NCBI GenBank assembly: GCA_016782225.1
Contig: JADDOW010000075.1
Location: 1-32,299, forward strand
Direction of reading: 5' to 3'
DNA from: Nitrososphaeraceae archaeon
Lineage (GTDB): Archaea; Thermoproteota; Nitrososphaeria; Nitrososphaerales; Nitrososphaeraceae
Length of the DNA stretch: 32,299 bases
The notes under the pieces are model-generated. The model saw only the letters and a list, made by a program, of their open reading frames with translations, did no database searches and was not told where the DNA came from. Made by a program: the position numbers and the translations under genes. Positions 9,041-16,971 of the stretch are shown piece by piece (position 1 is the first letter of the stretch; every line of letters starts with the position of its first letter).

Positions 9041-10027
9041 GTGGATTTAAAATATTCCTTGTATAAACTCCCCTCCAACAACAACAACAACAACAATGAA
9101 TATCCAATTGGTAGTAATAAATGGCTATTAAAAGAAATAAAAGGAGCTACCTTGTCTGATAAATTGGTAATACACTCTTTAAAATTTTTTTACCTGTTTT
9201 CAAGAATAGTTTTAAGAATAGTTTTAGGCAAAAGAAGGAGAGACAGGATGTGGATTGATAAGAAAATTAGTTTCAGCGGTTTTTTATATAAATCGATTGA
9301 ATATTTGGGCCTGGATAATACACTATTACTAAGGTTTGATAACCCAAACCATAATTTCAAGTTTTATAGCAAAGTCACAAATAAGATTGAAAATTTTTCA
9401 ATACATGACATGTATATGAGTATGTCTACTCATGAGGAGGACATATTGGAACAATTTTCGCCTAAAGAGGGTGGCATATTTGTAGATGTTGGAGCTGCTT
9501 TTGGTTTTTATACTATAGTTGGCTCAAGAAAAGTTACCAATACAGGGAAGGTAATATCAATAGAGCCTCACCCTGACATTTTTGATATGCTAAATCGTAA
9601 CATAAAGTTTAACCAATTAACCAATGTAGTTACCCTAAATTATGCTGTTTCTTCGAAAAAGACAAAAGTAAAACTCTATAGCAGCTATAGTATATTGCCT
9701 GAAAGAGACAGAAAAGGCAGCAAAAAGTTTGTGGAAGTTGATGCAAACACGTTGGATAACCTGTTGCAACAAAACGGAATCAATGCAGAGGATGTCAACT
9801 GGGTAAAAATCGACGTGGAAGGGGCAGAGCTTGAGGTTTTGAGGGGAGCTACCAATGTCCTATCCAAAAGCAAAAACATTGCTCTTTTAGTAGAAGTACA
9901 TGGCCATGAAAACTATGAACCGCTTTTGAAGTTGATTGATTCTTATGATTTTGTTATAGAATTTGAAAAAAACTATGAATGGGGGGACAAACACATAATT
10001 GCAAGAAAAACACCTATGCCGATATAA
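9041..10027 (+). CDS. FkbM-family SAM-dependent methyltransferase
   Basis: A 328-residue protein starting at GTG 9041. A short variable head with seven consecutive Asn, encoded by a CAA/AAC repeat near 9077-9097, is followed by a hydrophobic, basic-ended segment (FFYLFSRIVLRIVLGKRRR) that may sit on the membrane. The FkbM domain begins near residue 143. Motif I is FVDVGAAFGFYT, differing from the GAHIGRYT of its sisters. It is followed by VISIEPHPD, LNRNIKFNQLTNV and the C-terminal VKIDVEGAELEVLRG near 255-269. Bases 9728-9886 are identical over 159 bp to the copy at 12188. It is presumed to methylate a sugar hydroxyl of a surface glycan; the acceptor is unknown. Confidence 0.88.
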   Translation: MDLKYSLYKLPSNNNNNNNEYPIGSNKWLLKEIKGATLSDKLVIHSLKFFYLFSRIVLRIVLGKRRRDRMWIDKKISFSGFLYKSIEYLGLDNTLLLRFDNPNHNFKFYSKVTNKIENFSIHDMYMSMSTHEEDILEQFSPKEGGIFVDVGAAFGFYTIVGSRKVTNTGKVISIEPHPDIFDMLNRNIKFNQLTNVVTLNYAVSSKKTKVKLYSSYSILPERDRKGSKKFVEVDANTLDNLLQQNGINAEDVNWVKIDVEGAELEVLRGATNVLSKSKNIALLVEVHGHENYEPLLKLIDSYDFVIEFEKNYEWGDKHIIARKTPMPI

Positions 10028-10346
10028 CTGGAATACATCATATCAAATCTCGATAAAAAGTTCTTTTCCTCTTCTGCTTGATATGTATAATAGCGTTATA
10101 TAAAACGTCAAACGTAAAGTTTAATCATCTTGTTCTCCTTAGATGTCCCGGTGCTACCCCTGCTTCCCATGCTATGTGCGTTAATTATGGCCTTCATTAC
10201 CCAAAACATGTCATAAATAAATAAATAAATAAATAAATAGAAAATAATTTTTAATCCTGATAATTAGATTACACGAATATTCTGAAATAATGGTTTCCAG
10301 AGTTTGTTAGATGGCACCATAATCTCAAACAAAGGACTGACATTAT
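10028..10346. other. Intergenic region with an (aaat)n tandem repeat and a possible inverted FkbM scrap
   Basis: Bases about 10213-10240 are a perfect tetranucleotide repeat of aaat/ataa units (seven copies). On the minus strand around 10070-10160 there is a short resemblance to the FkbM SKETKIKLY region (tctaaggaga... ...attaaacttta), too short to be sure. No complete gene is visible. Confidence 0.4.
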
Positions 10347-10571
10347 ATGCAACAACATCTAACACTCGTACAAGAAATAATCGGTATCTGGGAGCTACCG
10401 GATAAAGCCCTAAAAAAGGCCCAACATAATCTTCAACCAATGAAAAAATTTATCAAACCCAAATCAACAGTCCAATCATTTAAACAAAAAGATGTTAAAA
10501 GTTTGTCTGTATTGCTACCAAAAACCATGTATCCTTCCAACTGTATTTCATTGAATGCTATAACAAAATGA
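10347..10571 (+). CDS. Hypothetical 74-residue basic protein
   Basis: ATG-started frame of 74 codons with a Lys- and Gln-rich, mostly helical product (residues 1-55). It has no cysteine pairs until the end, no membrane segment and no motif I can name. Its codons look more ordered than the AT-rich surroundings, which is the only support for coding. It sits between two FkbM loci and may be a remnant of something longer. Confidence 0.3.
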   Translation: MQQHLTLVQEIIGIWELPDKALKKAQHNLQPMKKFIKPKSTVQSFKQKDVKSLSVLLPKTMYPSNCISLNAITK

Positions 10572-10693
10572 AACATTATTTTTGACAGTAATATATTTTC
10601 TTTCAATTTTCTTGTTTTACATTTATTGCTACAGTACTTTTAAATAAATTAACATCAAGATGTGAGTTTGTAGATTCTGTAAGTATCAAGACT

Positions 10694-11584
10694 TTGCTTT
10701 TGAAGGAAGCAAAAGGCATGACTAAAAAAGACAGAATTGTATTATTTTCTTTTAAAAACATATATCTAATCTCGAGTTGTAAGTAGGATAGTTTTAGGAA
10801 AGAAAAAACGCTATCGTTTACATATTGAGAACGGGAGTACTTTTAAAAATATCTTATACAAATACATAAAATTTTTAGGAATGGGTTATTTGGCGCAAAA
10901 ATTAATGTCCCTAAATATGATTTTCAGGCCTATTGTCAAAGTGAAGATGATTTCAAAGATTTTGTAGTAATGACAAAACATGAAATTGACTAAATCACAC
11001 GCTTTTGCCCTGATGAAGGGGATGTGGTTGTAGACATTGGTGAGCACATGGATCTTTGACAATGGCCTCAAAGCGAGTTGGCCAAATTGAAAGGCTGTTG
11101 CCATTGAATCTAATCCTTCGGTATTAAAAATATTAAATAGAAATACTAAATTAAATAACTTGAATAATGTTACACCTGTCAAAAACATTGTATACTCTAA
11201 AGAAATGAAAATGGGATTTGCTGTGTATAATAAAATGTTTTTAGATGGATATGGTCAATCTGAAACTAAAAATAAAACTAAGGCTGTACATGTTAATACA
11301 TTAGATAACCTATCACGATGAAAAGGGTAAATGAGATCAATTGTGTCAAAATCGACGTTGAGGTAGCAGAACTGGAAGTTTTAAAAGGATCTCATAACAT
11401 ACTGCCTAATAGTAAGGATATCTCAATCCTTATAGAAATCCATGGTACAATTCATTTATGTGAGCCAATAATGGATCTGCTTAGATCATATAATATCAAA
11501 ATAGAGTTTGAAAAGACATTTGATGATTATAAACAACAGAGTATGAGAGGGGCCAAGAACGTATTATTGCGAAAATCTGTTTAG
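10694..11584 (+). pseudogene. Decayed FkbM methyltransferase gene
   Basis: Follows the other FkbM genes from end to end but with stops and frameshifts. The N-terminal part LLKEAKGMTKKDRIVLF ends in a TAG, then RIVLGKKKR resumes in another frame from about 10789. The SAM loop survives only as DEGDVVVDIGEH in shifted frames around 11010-11050. AIESNPSVLKILNRNTKLNNLNNV follows near 11100-11170, and HVNTLDNL runs into a stop near 11320. The last open piece (11318-11584) still reads VKIDVEVAELEVLKG, with Val replacing the highly conserved Gly of VEGAE, and it ends normally. The many independent lesions show true decay rather than a sequencing error. Confidence 0.85.
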
Positions 11585-12187
11585 TGAGAATGTATATATC
11601 AGTTGCATCACAATAAAATTGATTTCTGTTTCCTATATTCTATATGTCCTATTTTTTTATGTAAAACGATGGATTTTCCAAATCGTTTGTTTTGTATTGT
11701 ATTGTTTTTCACACATAAAAAGAGACTCAAATGAACATATTTGCTTTGAATTATATATCTCCTCTATATGATAATAATAGTTTTTATCAATGATTTTATA
11801 TTGATTAAAGTGTTTATAGAATACTCTTTTTCTCGTGAATGAATCCAGAAAAATATATAATATAACTTTAAAACTATGCTAAACATCCTTTGTAAATATT
11901 GCCATTCTTTTTTTGTGCATACATTGAGATCGTTGTTCAGGTTAAGTGTTGATTGTACCTATCTATTTCTGTATCTGATATATCTGCGTTCTTTTGTTTC
12001 GGATTCAGTTATAATAAAATACTTTTTGATGACAACAAAATTAAAGTTTTTTATACTACATGCTTTAAAGCCTTCTGTTTTTTTGACTATTGTATTTTTA
12101 CATCAAGTTTCAAATTTTCAATTCTATTTCAATATCAGACTTTACATCCCTGAAAATATTTATTAAACGGAAATAAAAAAATATGTG
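11585..12187. other. Intergenic region of about 600 bp, no supported gene
   Basis: Very AT-rich. A 96-codon frame from ATG 11876 and an overlapping 66-codon frame are hydrophobic and Phe-rich in the way random AT-rich DNA often is, so I do not call them. An A/T-rich TATA-like stretch (aaatatttattaaa, about 12146-12165) precedes the FkbM gene at 12188 and may be its promoter. Confidence 0.4.
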
Positions 12188-13162
12188 ATGCCTGAAAGGT
12201 TATCTGCGTGGTTACTGAAGGGACCTACTGGTGGTTTGGTTCTTCAATTTGATACATTCGTGTTATTTGTTTTAAGGATTTTTTATTTAGCAACAAGGGT
12301 TTTCCTCAGGGTTGTTTTGGGCAAGAAAAAAAGAGATGACCTGTATTCCAAAGGTAAACTTTCGTATTTTAATGATGACTTTAGCGCATCATTTCTAACC
12401 TTGATGTATTTATCCCATATTAAAAAATTCCTAAGGCTGGGTAATACTTTATTATTAAAATTAAGTGTACCCAAATACAATTACAGAGTCTATTGTCCTG
12501 CCAGTAAAGACGATTTCATAAATATGACAATACGTGAAGATGAGCTGTTAGAGCGCTTTAACCCCAAGGAAGGAGAGGTGGTTGTGGATGTTGGTGCCCA
12601 TATAGGACGTTATACCCTAATAAGCTCAAAACGTGTTGGCCCAAAAGGAAAGGTAATTGCCATTGAAGCGCATCCTTCGGTAATAAAAATGCTGAATAGA
12701 AACATCAAATTAAACCGCCTCACCAATGTTACAACGTTAAACTATGCTGTTTATTCAAAAGAGACAAAAATAAAACTTTATGATCACCGCAAAGAGGTAG
12801 ATGCAACTATTTACAATACGGTAATGACAGGCAGAGTAAAAGACCGGGGTGAATTTGTGGAAGTTGATGCAAACACGTTGGATAACCTGTTGCAACAAAA
12901 CGGAATCAATGCAGAGGATGTCAACTGGGTAAAAATCGACGTGGAAGGGGCAGAGCTTGAGGTTTTGAGGGGAGCTACCAATGTCCTATCCAAAAGCAAA
13001 AACATTGCTCTTATGGTGGAAATCCATAATGTTGATGGCAAGGGTAAAAACTTTTACAGCACAATAATGGATATACTGAATCATCATAATTTTAAAATTG
13101 AATTTGAGCAATCGTATAGTTCAGGAGAGAAACACGTTATTGCAAGGAAGCATCCGGTTTAG
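12188..13162 (+). CDS. FkbM-family SAM-dependent methyltransferase
   Basis: A 324-residue FkbM methyltransferase. The N-terminus (MPERLSAWLLKG) leads into a hydrophobic stretch ending in a basic patch (RVVLGKKKRDD, residues 39-50), shared with all FkbM copies here and possibly a monotopic membrane contact. The catalytic domain has motif I VVDVGAHIGRYT from about residue 131, VIAIEAHPS, MLNRNIKLNRLTNV, and VKIDVEGAELEVLRG near 248-262. ATG 12188 is taken; GTG 12185 is one codon earlier. Its segment 12854-13012 is identical to 9728-9886, while the flanking sequence is clearly different. The gene stands alone on the plus strand, with no close upstream partner. Confidence 0.9.
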   Translation: MPERLSAWLLKGPTGGLVLQFDTFVLFVLRIFYLATRVFLRVVLGKKKRDDLYSKGKLSYFNDDFSASFLTLMYLSHIKKFLRLGNTLLLKLSVPKYNYRVYCPASKDDFINMTIREDELLERFNPKEGEVVVDVGAHIGRYTLISSKRVGPKGKVIAIEAHPSVIKMLNRNIKLNRLTNVTTLNYAVYSKETKIKLYDHRKEVDATIYNTVMTGRVKDRGEFVEVDANTLDNLLQQNGINAEDVNWVKIDVEGAELEVLRGATNVLSKSKNIALMVEIHNVDGKGKNFYSTIMDILNHHNFKIEFEQSYSSGEKHVIARKHPV

Positions 13163-13515
13163 CAAATACTCGAATTTTATACGAAAAGACAATAGGATGT
13201 TTTTTTAATGATTTGTTTTGTTTTGTTATATGCCTAAAGCCACTCGATAGTGGTTTTTATCCGTTGATTCTAGGTTTTAATTAACATATCTTTATGGTGG
13301 TTTTGAAACACCCTTTTTTGGGTGGATGAGCCGAGATAGAATAGTGATAAAAAAAAACAAATAAAGATACTGTAATGCATGTTGTAGACTTTTGATAAGG
13401 GTCTGTTTTAAAAATTTAATTGATTGTGGTTCACTGACACAAATACTGCTCTTTTACTGCCAATTCTTAAAGAACAGTTTATTGAATGCCTAAAAGAAAT
13501 TATATGTTGATTATA
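13163..13515. other. Convergent intergenic region, nothing recognised
   Basis: About 350 bp between the 3' ends of a plus-strand FkbM gene and a minus-strand glycosyltransferase. T-rich runs after 13198 (ggatgttttttta) may serve as an archaeal transcription stop for the FkbM gene. There is no reading frame of note. Confidence 0.35.
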
Positions 13516-14586
13516 TCATCTTTTTCCGTTGTCAACAAGCCATTTTGATATAAACAAACCTAAATTATTTCTGAAAGACTCTGCAGAAAATTTTTTTGCG
13601 TATTCCCTTAATCTTTGAGACTCGGAAATACTCCATGATGACAATGCGATTTTTACCGAATCAACTGCTTCTTCAATATTGTTGTATCTGTATTTTTCTT
13701 CTATTATGGCGTCAATTTTTGCGGCGCCTGAATCATGTGCTACCGGAATTATTCCGGCACTCATCGCCTCAACATACGCAATTCCAAAGTGTTCTCCTAT
13801 GAAACCATGCAACATTACTTTTGATTTCTTTAGTACATCTATTTTTTCGTCGACTGTTGCATTGATGTGAAAAACAACGTTTTTTGGAGAATTTTTTTGA
13901 AGATTATCTAGGTACCATGCCTTGTCTGGAGTTATGCTTCCGACAAGTTCAAATTTTACATCCGGCAATCTCCTTGCCACTTCTAGTATTGTCTCATATC
14001 TTTTTTCTTCGGTGAACCTGCCTATGGAACAAACAACATCTTCTTTTACTTGAGCGTCATTTAGTGGAAACGAGTATTGAGGACAAGGGGGATATATGAC
14101 AACCGAATCCATTCCCCATGCGGATTTTATTGCATTTTTGGTATAGTTGCTGTTGGTAATTATGGTGGATTGTTTTATGTAATCCAAATTGTTTGATATA
14201 AACATCCATGGCCTAATGTACCATTTTTTCAATATTTTGCTCTGATACTTTTCGCTCGCTACTTCTAAATCCACGGGGTAATGCACATAGACAATTGTGC
14301 GTTCTGCAATATCTTTTGGGATGAGGCTGGATCCCCCTGTGACTAAAACAAAGTCAACTTTGTATCTCTTTATTAGTTTTTTAAAGAAAAAATAGGAATA
14401 AACAAGCCGCTGATACGCTCCTAGAAACGGAAGTATTTCATTTCTTCCAATTGATTTTACAAATCCACTTATGGAATCAGTAACATCTATTCCTATCCTA
14501 TCAAGAGTTTCGTTTCTTTCAGGATATGAACTGGAGCATAGAAAAACTTTGGAACTCATTTCATGCATAGCTTTGATTGAATGCAA
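13516..14586 (-). CDS. Alg11-like GT4 glycosyltransferase, N-terminus possibly frameshifted
   Basis: About 356 residues as read from TTG 14586. It is a GT-B glycosyltransferase resembling the Alg11-type mannosyltransferases. VYVHYPVDLE lies near residue 100, VVIYPPCP at 162-169, and CSIGRFTEEKRYETIL at 186-201 starts the donor domain. GFIGEHFGIAYVEAMSAGIIPVAHDSG at about 261-287 has Glu265 and Glu273 in E-x7-E spacing. The frame lacks a good start: upstream it still encodes VAIIIVIPVCGEHVGLHS but reaches a stop without an ATG. An adjacent frame opens with ATG 14692 and reads MDFNDISVGVVHYNM, a plausible first beta strand. A small indel near 14620-14650 would join the two. The function is presumably addition of a hexose to a lipid-linked glycan. 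Confidence 0.8.
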   Translation of the reverse strand: MHSIKAMHEMSSKVFLCSSSYPERNETLDRIGIDVTDSISGFVKSIGRNEILPFLGAYQRLVYSYFFFKKLIKRYKVDFVLVTGGSSLIPKDIAERTIVYVHYPVDLEVASEKYQSKILKKWYIRPWMFISNNLDYIKQSTIITNSNYTKNAIKSAWGMDSVVIYPPCPQYSFPLNDAQVKEDVVCSIGRFTEEKRYETILEVARRLPDVKFELVGSITPDKAWYLDNLQKNSPKNVVFHINATVDEKIDVLKKSKVMLHGFIGEHFGIAYVEAMSAGIIPVAHDSGAAKIDAIIEEKYRYNNIEEAVDSVKIALSSWSISESQRLREYAKKFSAESFRNNLGLFISKWLVDNGKR

Positions 14587-14986
14587 ACCAACATGTTCGC
14601 CACATACGGGAATTACTATTATAATGGCAACTCTCTCCGTAGGCTTCCATGTTGTAGTGCACTACTCCTACACTGATGTCATTGAAATCCATAGCATTTT
14701 CTGATTTTTTCATAACCTACCATTGTTGTATATTAAATTGTCAAAATTGTTATAAATCTTTATTAAGCAAAACTGTTAGTTATTATGCATCAAAAATTAT
14801 CTTTTAAGCACCGTAAAATAAAGGAATCTAATTATATTTATCATGTAAAATAGAGAATACAATGAGACCAATGCCAATGATGTCTTAATTTTTGACATAT
14901 GGTTTTTGTATTTATAGAATATGTATTTAGATATTTCTACGCTTATAAGAATTAATAAATGGATGATTGTTTAACTATCAATATCA

Positions 14987-15487
14987 ATGCGCATGATTAA
15001 AAGGAGCTTTTTAAACTCCGCTAAATTTTGGAGTTGGGTAGGCAGGAGATTTTGGGAGTCTCGTCAATTTTATGGTGCATATATTGCACTGTTCATAGCC
15101 ATAACTAACTGGATTACAATTCAGTATAGGTTACTTTTACAAAACATACCTGGGCTCAATATTCTCTTTAGCAATATCTTTGTATTTATGGTAGTTGCAA
15201 TATTGATTTTCTCTTTAGCTAGTGTTCTTGGAGGGCATTATATCCATAGAAAAAGGCAGTTTAGATTGGAAAATGCATTGGCGGTAGAAGAAAACCCATA
15301 TTTATACATGGCCGCACCCGGAAAAGAAAAAGATTTGATGATTCCTGTAATAATGTTGCAGATGGAAACCTTGGAGGAACTATTAAAGGCAAATAATACT
15401 TTAACAGACGAAAAGAAAAAGAAATTTGAATCGTTTAGACAAGATTTATTGAAACTAAAAGAAGGTGGACGTATAGAACGCAAATAA
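14987..15487 (+). CDS. Small membrane protein with two TM helices, unknown function
   Basis: A 166-residue protein. A basic, aromatic N-terminus (residues 1-28, many Arg and Trp) precedes two hydrophobic helices at about 29-51 and 61-83. A charged cytoplasmic-type tail follows and is helical and Lys/Glu-rich from 125 onward (MLQMETLEELL ... DEKKKKFESFRQDLLKLK), possibly a short coiled coil. ATG 14987 is taken; ATG 14993 is also possible. I do not recognise the family. Codon use and the clean topology make it a real gene. It stands between a glycosyltransferase and an FkbM gene, so a role at the membrane in glycan assembly is possible but unproven. Confidence 0.75.
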   Translation: MRMIKRSFLNSAKFWSWVGRRFWESRQFYGAYIALFIAITNWITIQYRLLLQNIPGLNILFSNIFVFMVVAILIFSLASVLGGHYIHRKRQFRLENALAVEENPYLYMAAPGKEKDLMIPVIMLQMETLEELLKANNTLTDEKKKKFESFRQDLLKLKEGGRIERK

Positions 15488-15646
15488 AACATCCGGATGT
15501 TGCAAAGCTAGTCATTCGTTATTTGAGTTTTCTATATTGCTATGCCCTTTGCTTAAACATATTGCATGTCTATATTCCCATATACATCGCCAAAAAATAT
15601 TATATTCCCTTTAATAAGTGGTTGATGACCATGAATACTCCTTGTT

Positions 15647-15827
15647 CTATGGATTTGTAAGTTGTAATTTACTTTCAAGGTTCCTCTTATCTTGTAAATG
15701 CGCCATGTGTTTGAAAGAGCATATTTCAGTACCCTTTGATTTAACATTTTCAAAAACTGTTTTGCATCCAAAGTCTTTTAAATAATCCTCTAATGTGGCG
15801 TTTATTTTATTATATGACTGTTATTTA
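15647..15827 (-). pseudogene. Unidentified gene fragment, no start codon
   Basis: Between two stops on the minus strand, this frame encodes about 57 residues that look like real protein: INATLEDYLKDFGCKTVF followed by a Lys/Glu-rich stretch ending QLTNP. There is no start codon, and the DNA directly upstream carries stops. A second minus frame (72 codons, 15553-15771) overlaps it but has a less protein-like composition. The source family is not recognised; a C-terminal piece of a methyltransferase or similar enzyme is only a guess. Confidence 0.3.
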
Positions 15828-15839
15828 TGTTTAGCATAG

Positions 15840-16778
15840 ATGGAAAGGATACTTTCATGGTTAATATTGAACTCGGAAGGAATTACCCTCTCTGATAAAA
15901 TATTACTGTTTTTTATAAAACTTGTTTATCTGGGTTTAAGAGTCATATCTAGAATAGTATTAGGTAAAAAGAGGCGAAATAAATTATATCTTGAGCGAGA
16001 TCTCGATTTTGGGTCACTATGGCTTAAATTTTTCAAGTACCGGAAAAGAGGTAAAAAAGATTCAGCATTGTTAAAATTTAAAATGCCAAAATATAATTTC
16101 GAATTCTTTTGCAGGAAGAATAAAGACGATTTCAAAATAATGACATTTCATGAAGATGATATACTAGAACATTTTACTCCAAGGGAAAACGACATTGTTA
16201 TAGACGTTGGCGCGCATATTGGTCCATATGCTATAATCGCATCAAAACGTGTTGGCCCAAACGGAAAAGTAGTTGCCATTGAAGCAGACCCAAGCAATTT
16301 TGATATACTAAATCGCAACATACGTCTCAATAAACTTACAAATGTGTTGGCATTGAATTATGCTGCATACTCTAAAGAAGATGTCGTTAAACTATACTTG
16401 CCAGGTAAAGGGGATTACGATTCCTCTTATACAAAATACAATACTGTGATGGTGGACCGAGACATTGGCGAAAAAAAATTTGTAGAGGTAAAAGCAAATA
16501 CACTGGATTTTCTTTTGCAGTCAAATCAAATAAAACCAGAAGATGTAAACTACATAAAAATCGATGTTGAAGGGGCGGAATTTGAAGTTCTGAAGGGGGC
16601 AAAAGATATACTTTCTAAAAGCAAAAGAATCTCACTTTTAATAGAGGTCCATCACATTTCTAGCGGCATTGATCTATATGAGTCCATAAGTAAATTCCTT
16701 GGTCTATACAGTTTTAAAATAGCATTTGAACAGAAATATGAGAGCGGAGAAAGACATATAATTTTACACAAGTATTGA
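15840..16778 (+). CDS. FkbM-family SAM-dependent methyltransferase
   Basis: A 312-residue FkbM methyltransferase starting at ATG 15840 (MERILSWLILNSEG). Residues 20-50 are the shared hydrophobic-plus-basic element (FFIKLVYLGLRVISRIVLGKKRR). Motif I VIDVGAHIGPYA starts near residue 119, the ribose-binding acid is in VVAIEADPS, LNRNIRLNKLTNV follows, and the C-terminal signature IKIDVEGAEFEVLKG lies near 238-252. It shares long identical DNA runs with the next gene (for example 16548-16600 with 17659-17711), and the two are probably a recent tandem pair. The T/A-rich tract around 15804-15822 may be its promoter. The gap to the next gene is about 190 bp, so co-transcription is possible. Confidence 0.9.
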   Translation: MERILSWLILNSEGITLSDKILLFFIKLVYLGLRVISRIVLGKKRRNKLYLERDLDFGSLWLKFFKYRKRGKKDSALLKFKMPKYNFEFFCRKNKDDFKIMTFHEDDILEHFTPRENDIVIDVGAHIGPYAIIASKRVGPNGKVVAIEADPSNFDILNRNIRLNKLTNVLALNYAAYSKEDVVKLYLPGKGDYDSSYTKYNTVMVDRDIGEKKFVEVKANTLDFLLQSNQIKPEDVNYIKIDVEGAEFEVLKGAKDILSKSKRISLLIEVHHISSGIDLYESISKFLGLYSFKIAFEQKYESGERHIILHKY

Positions 16779-16971
16779 TAATTATAAATATCGACATTAA
16801 ATCTCTGATTCTAAAGATATGTCAAAAAATACGGTCAAGTCATTTCATTATCTGCAACCACAATCTTTCCCTTCTCTTTCCCTTCCCTTCATTTGTCTTT
16901 AGCCCTAATGAAGAAAAGCAAAAAATATTCATTCTTAAAGATATTTACAATAGATGCATAATAAAAAGAAG

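Noticed and set aside
11876-12166. 96-codon hydrophobic frame with ATG start
   Set aside because: Phe/Leu/Tyr-rich product typical of chance frames in AT-rich DNA, no ribosome binding site, and overlapped by another equally good frame.
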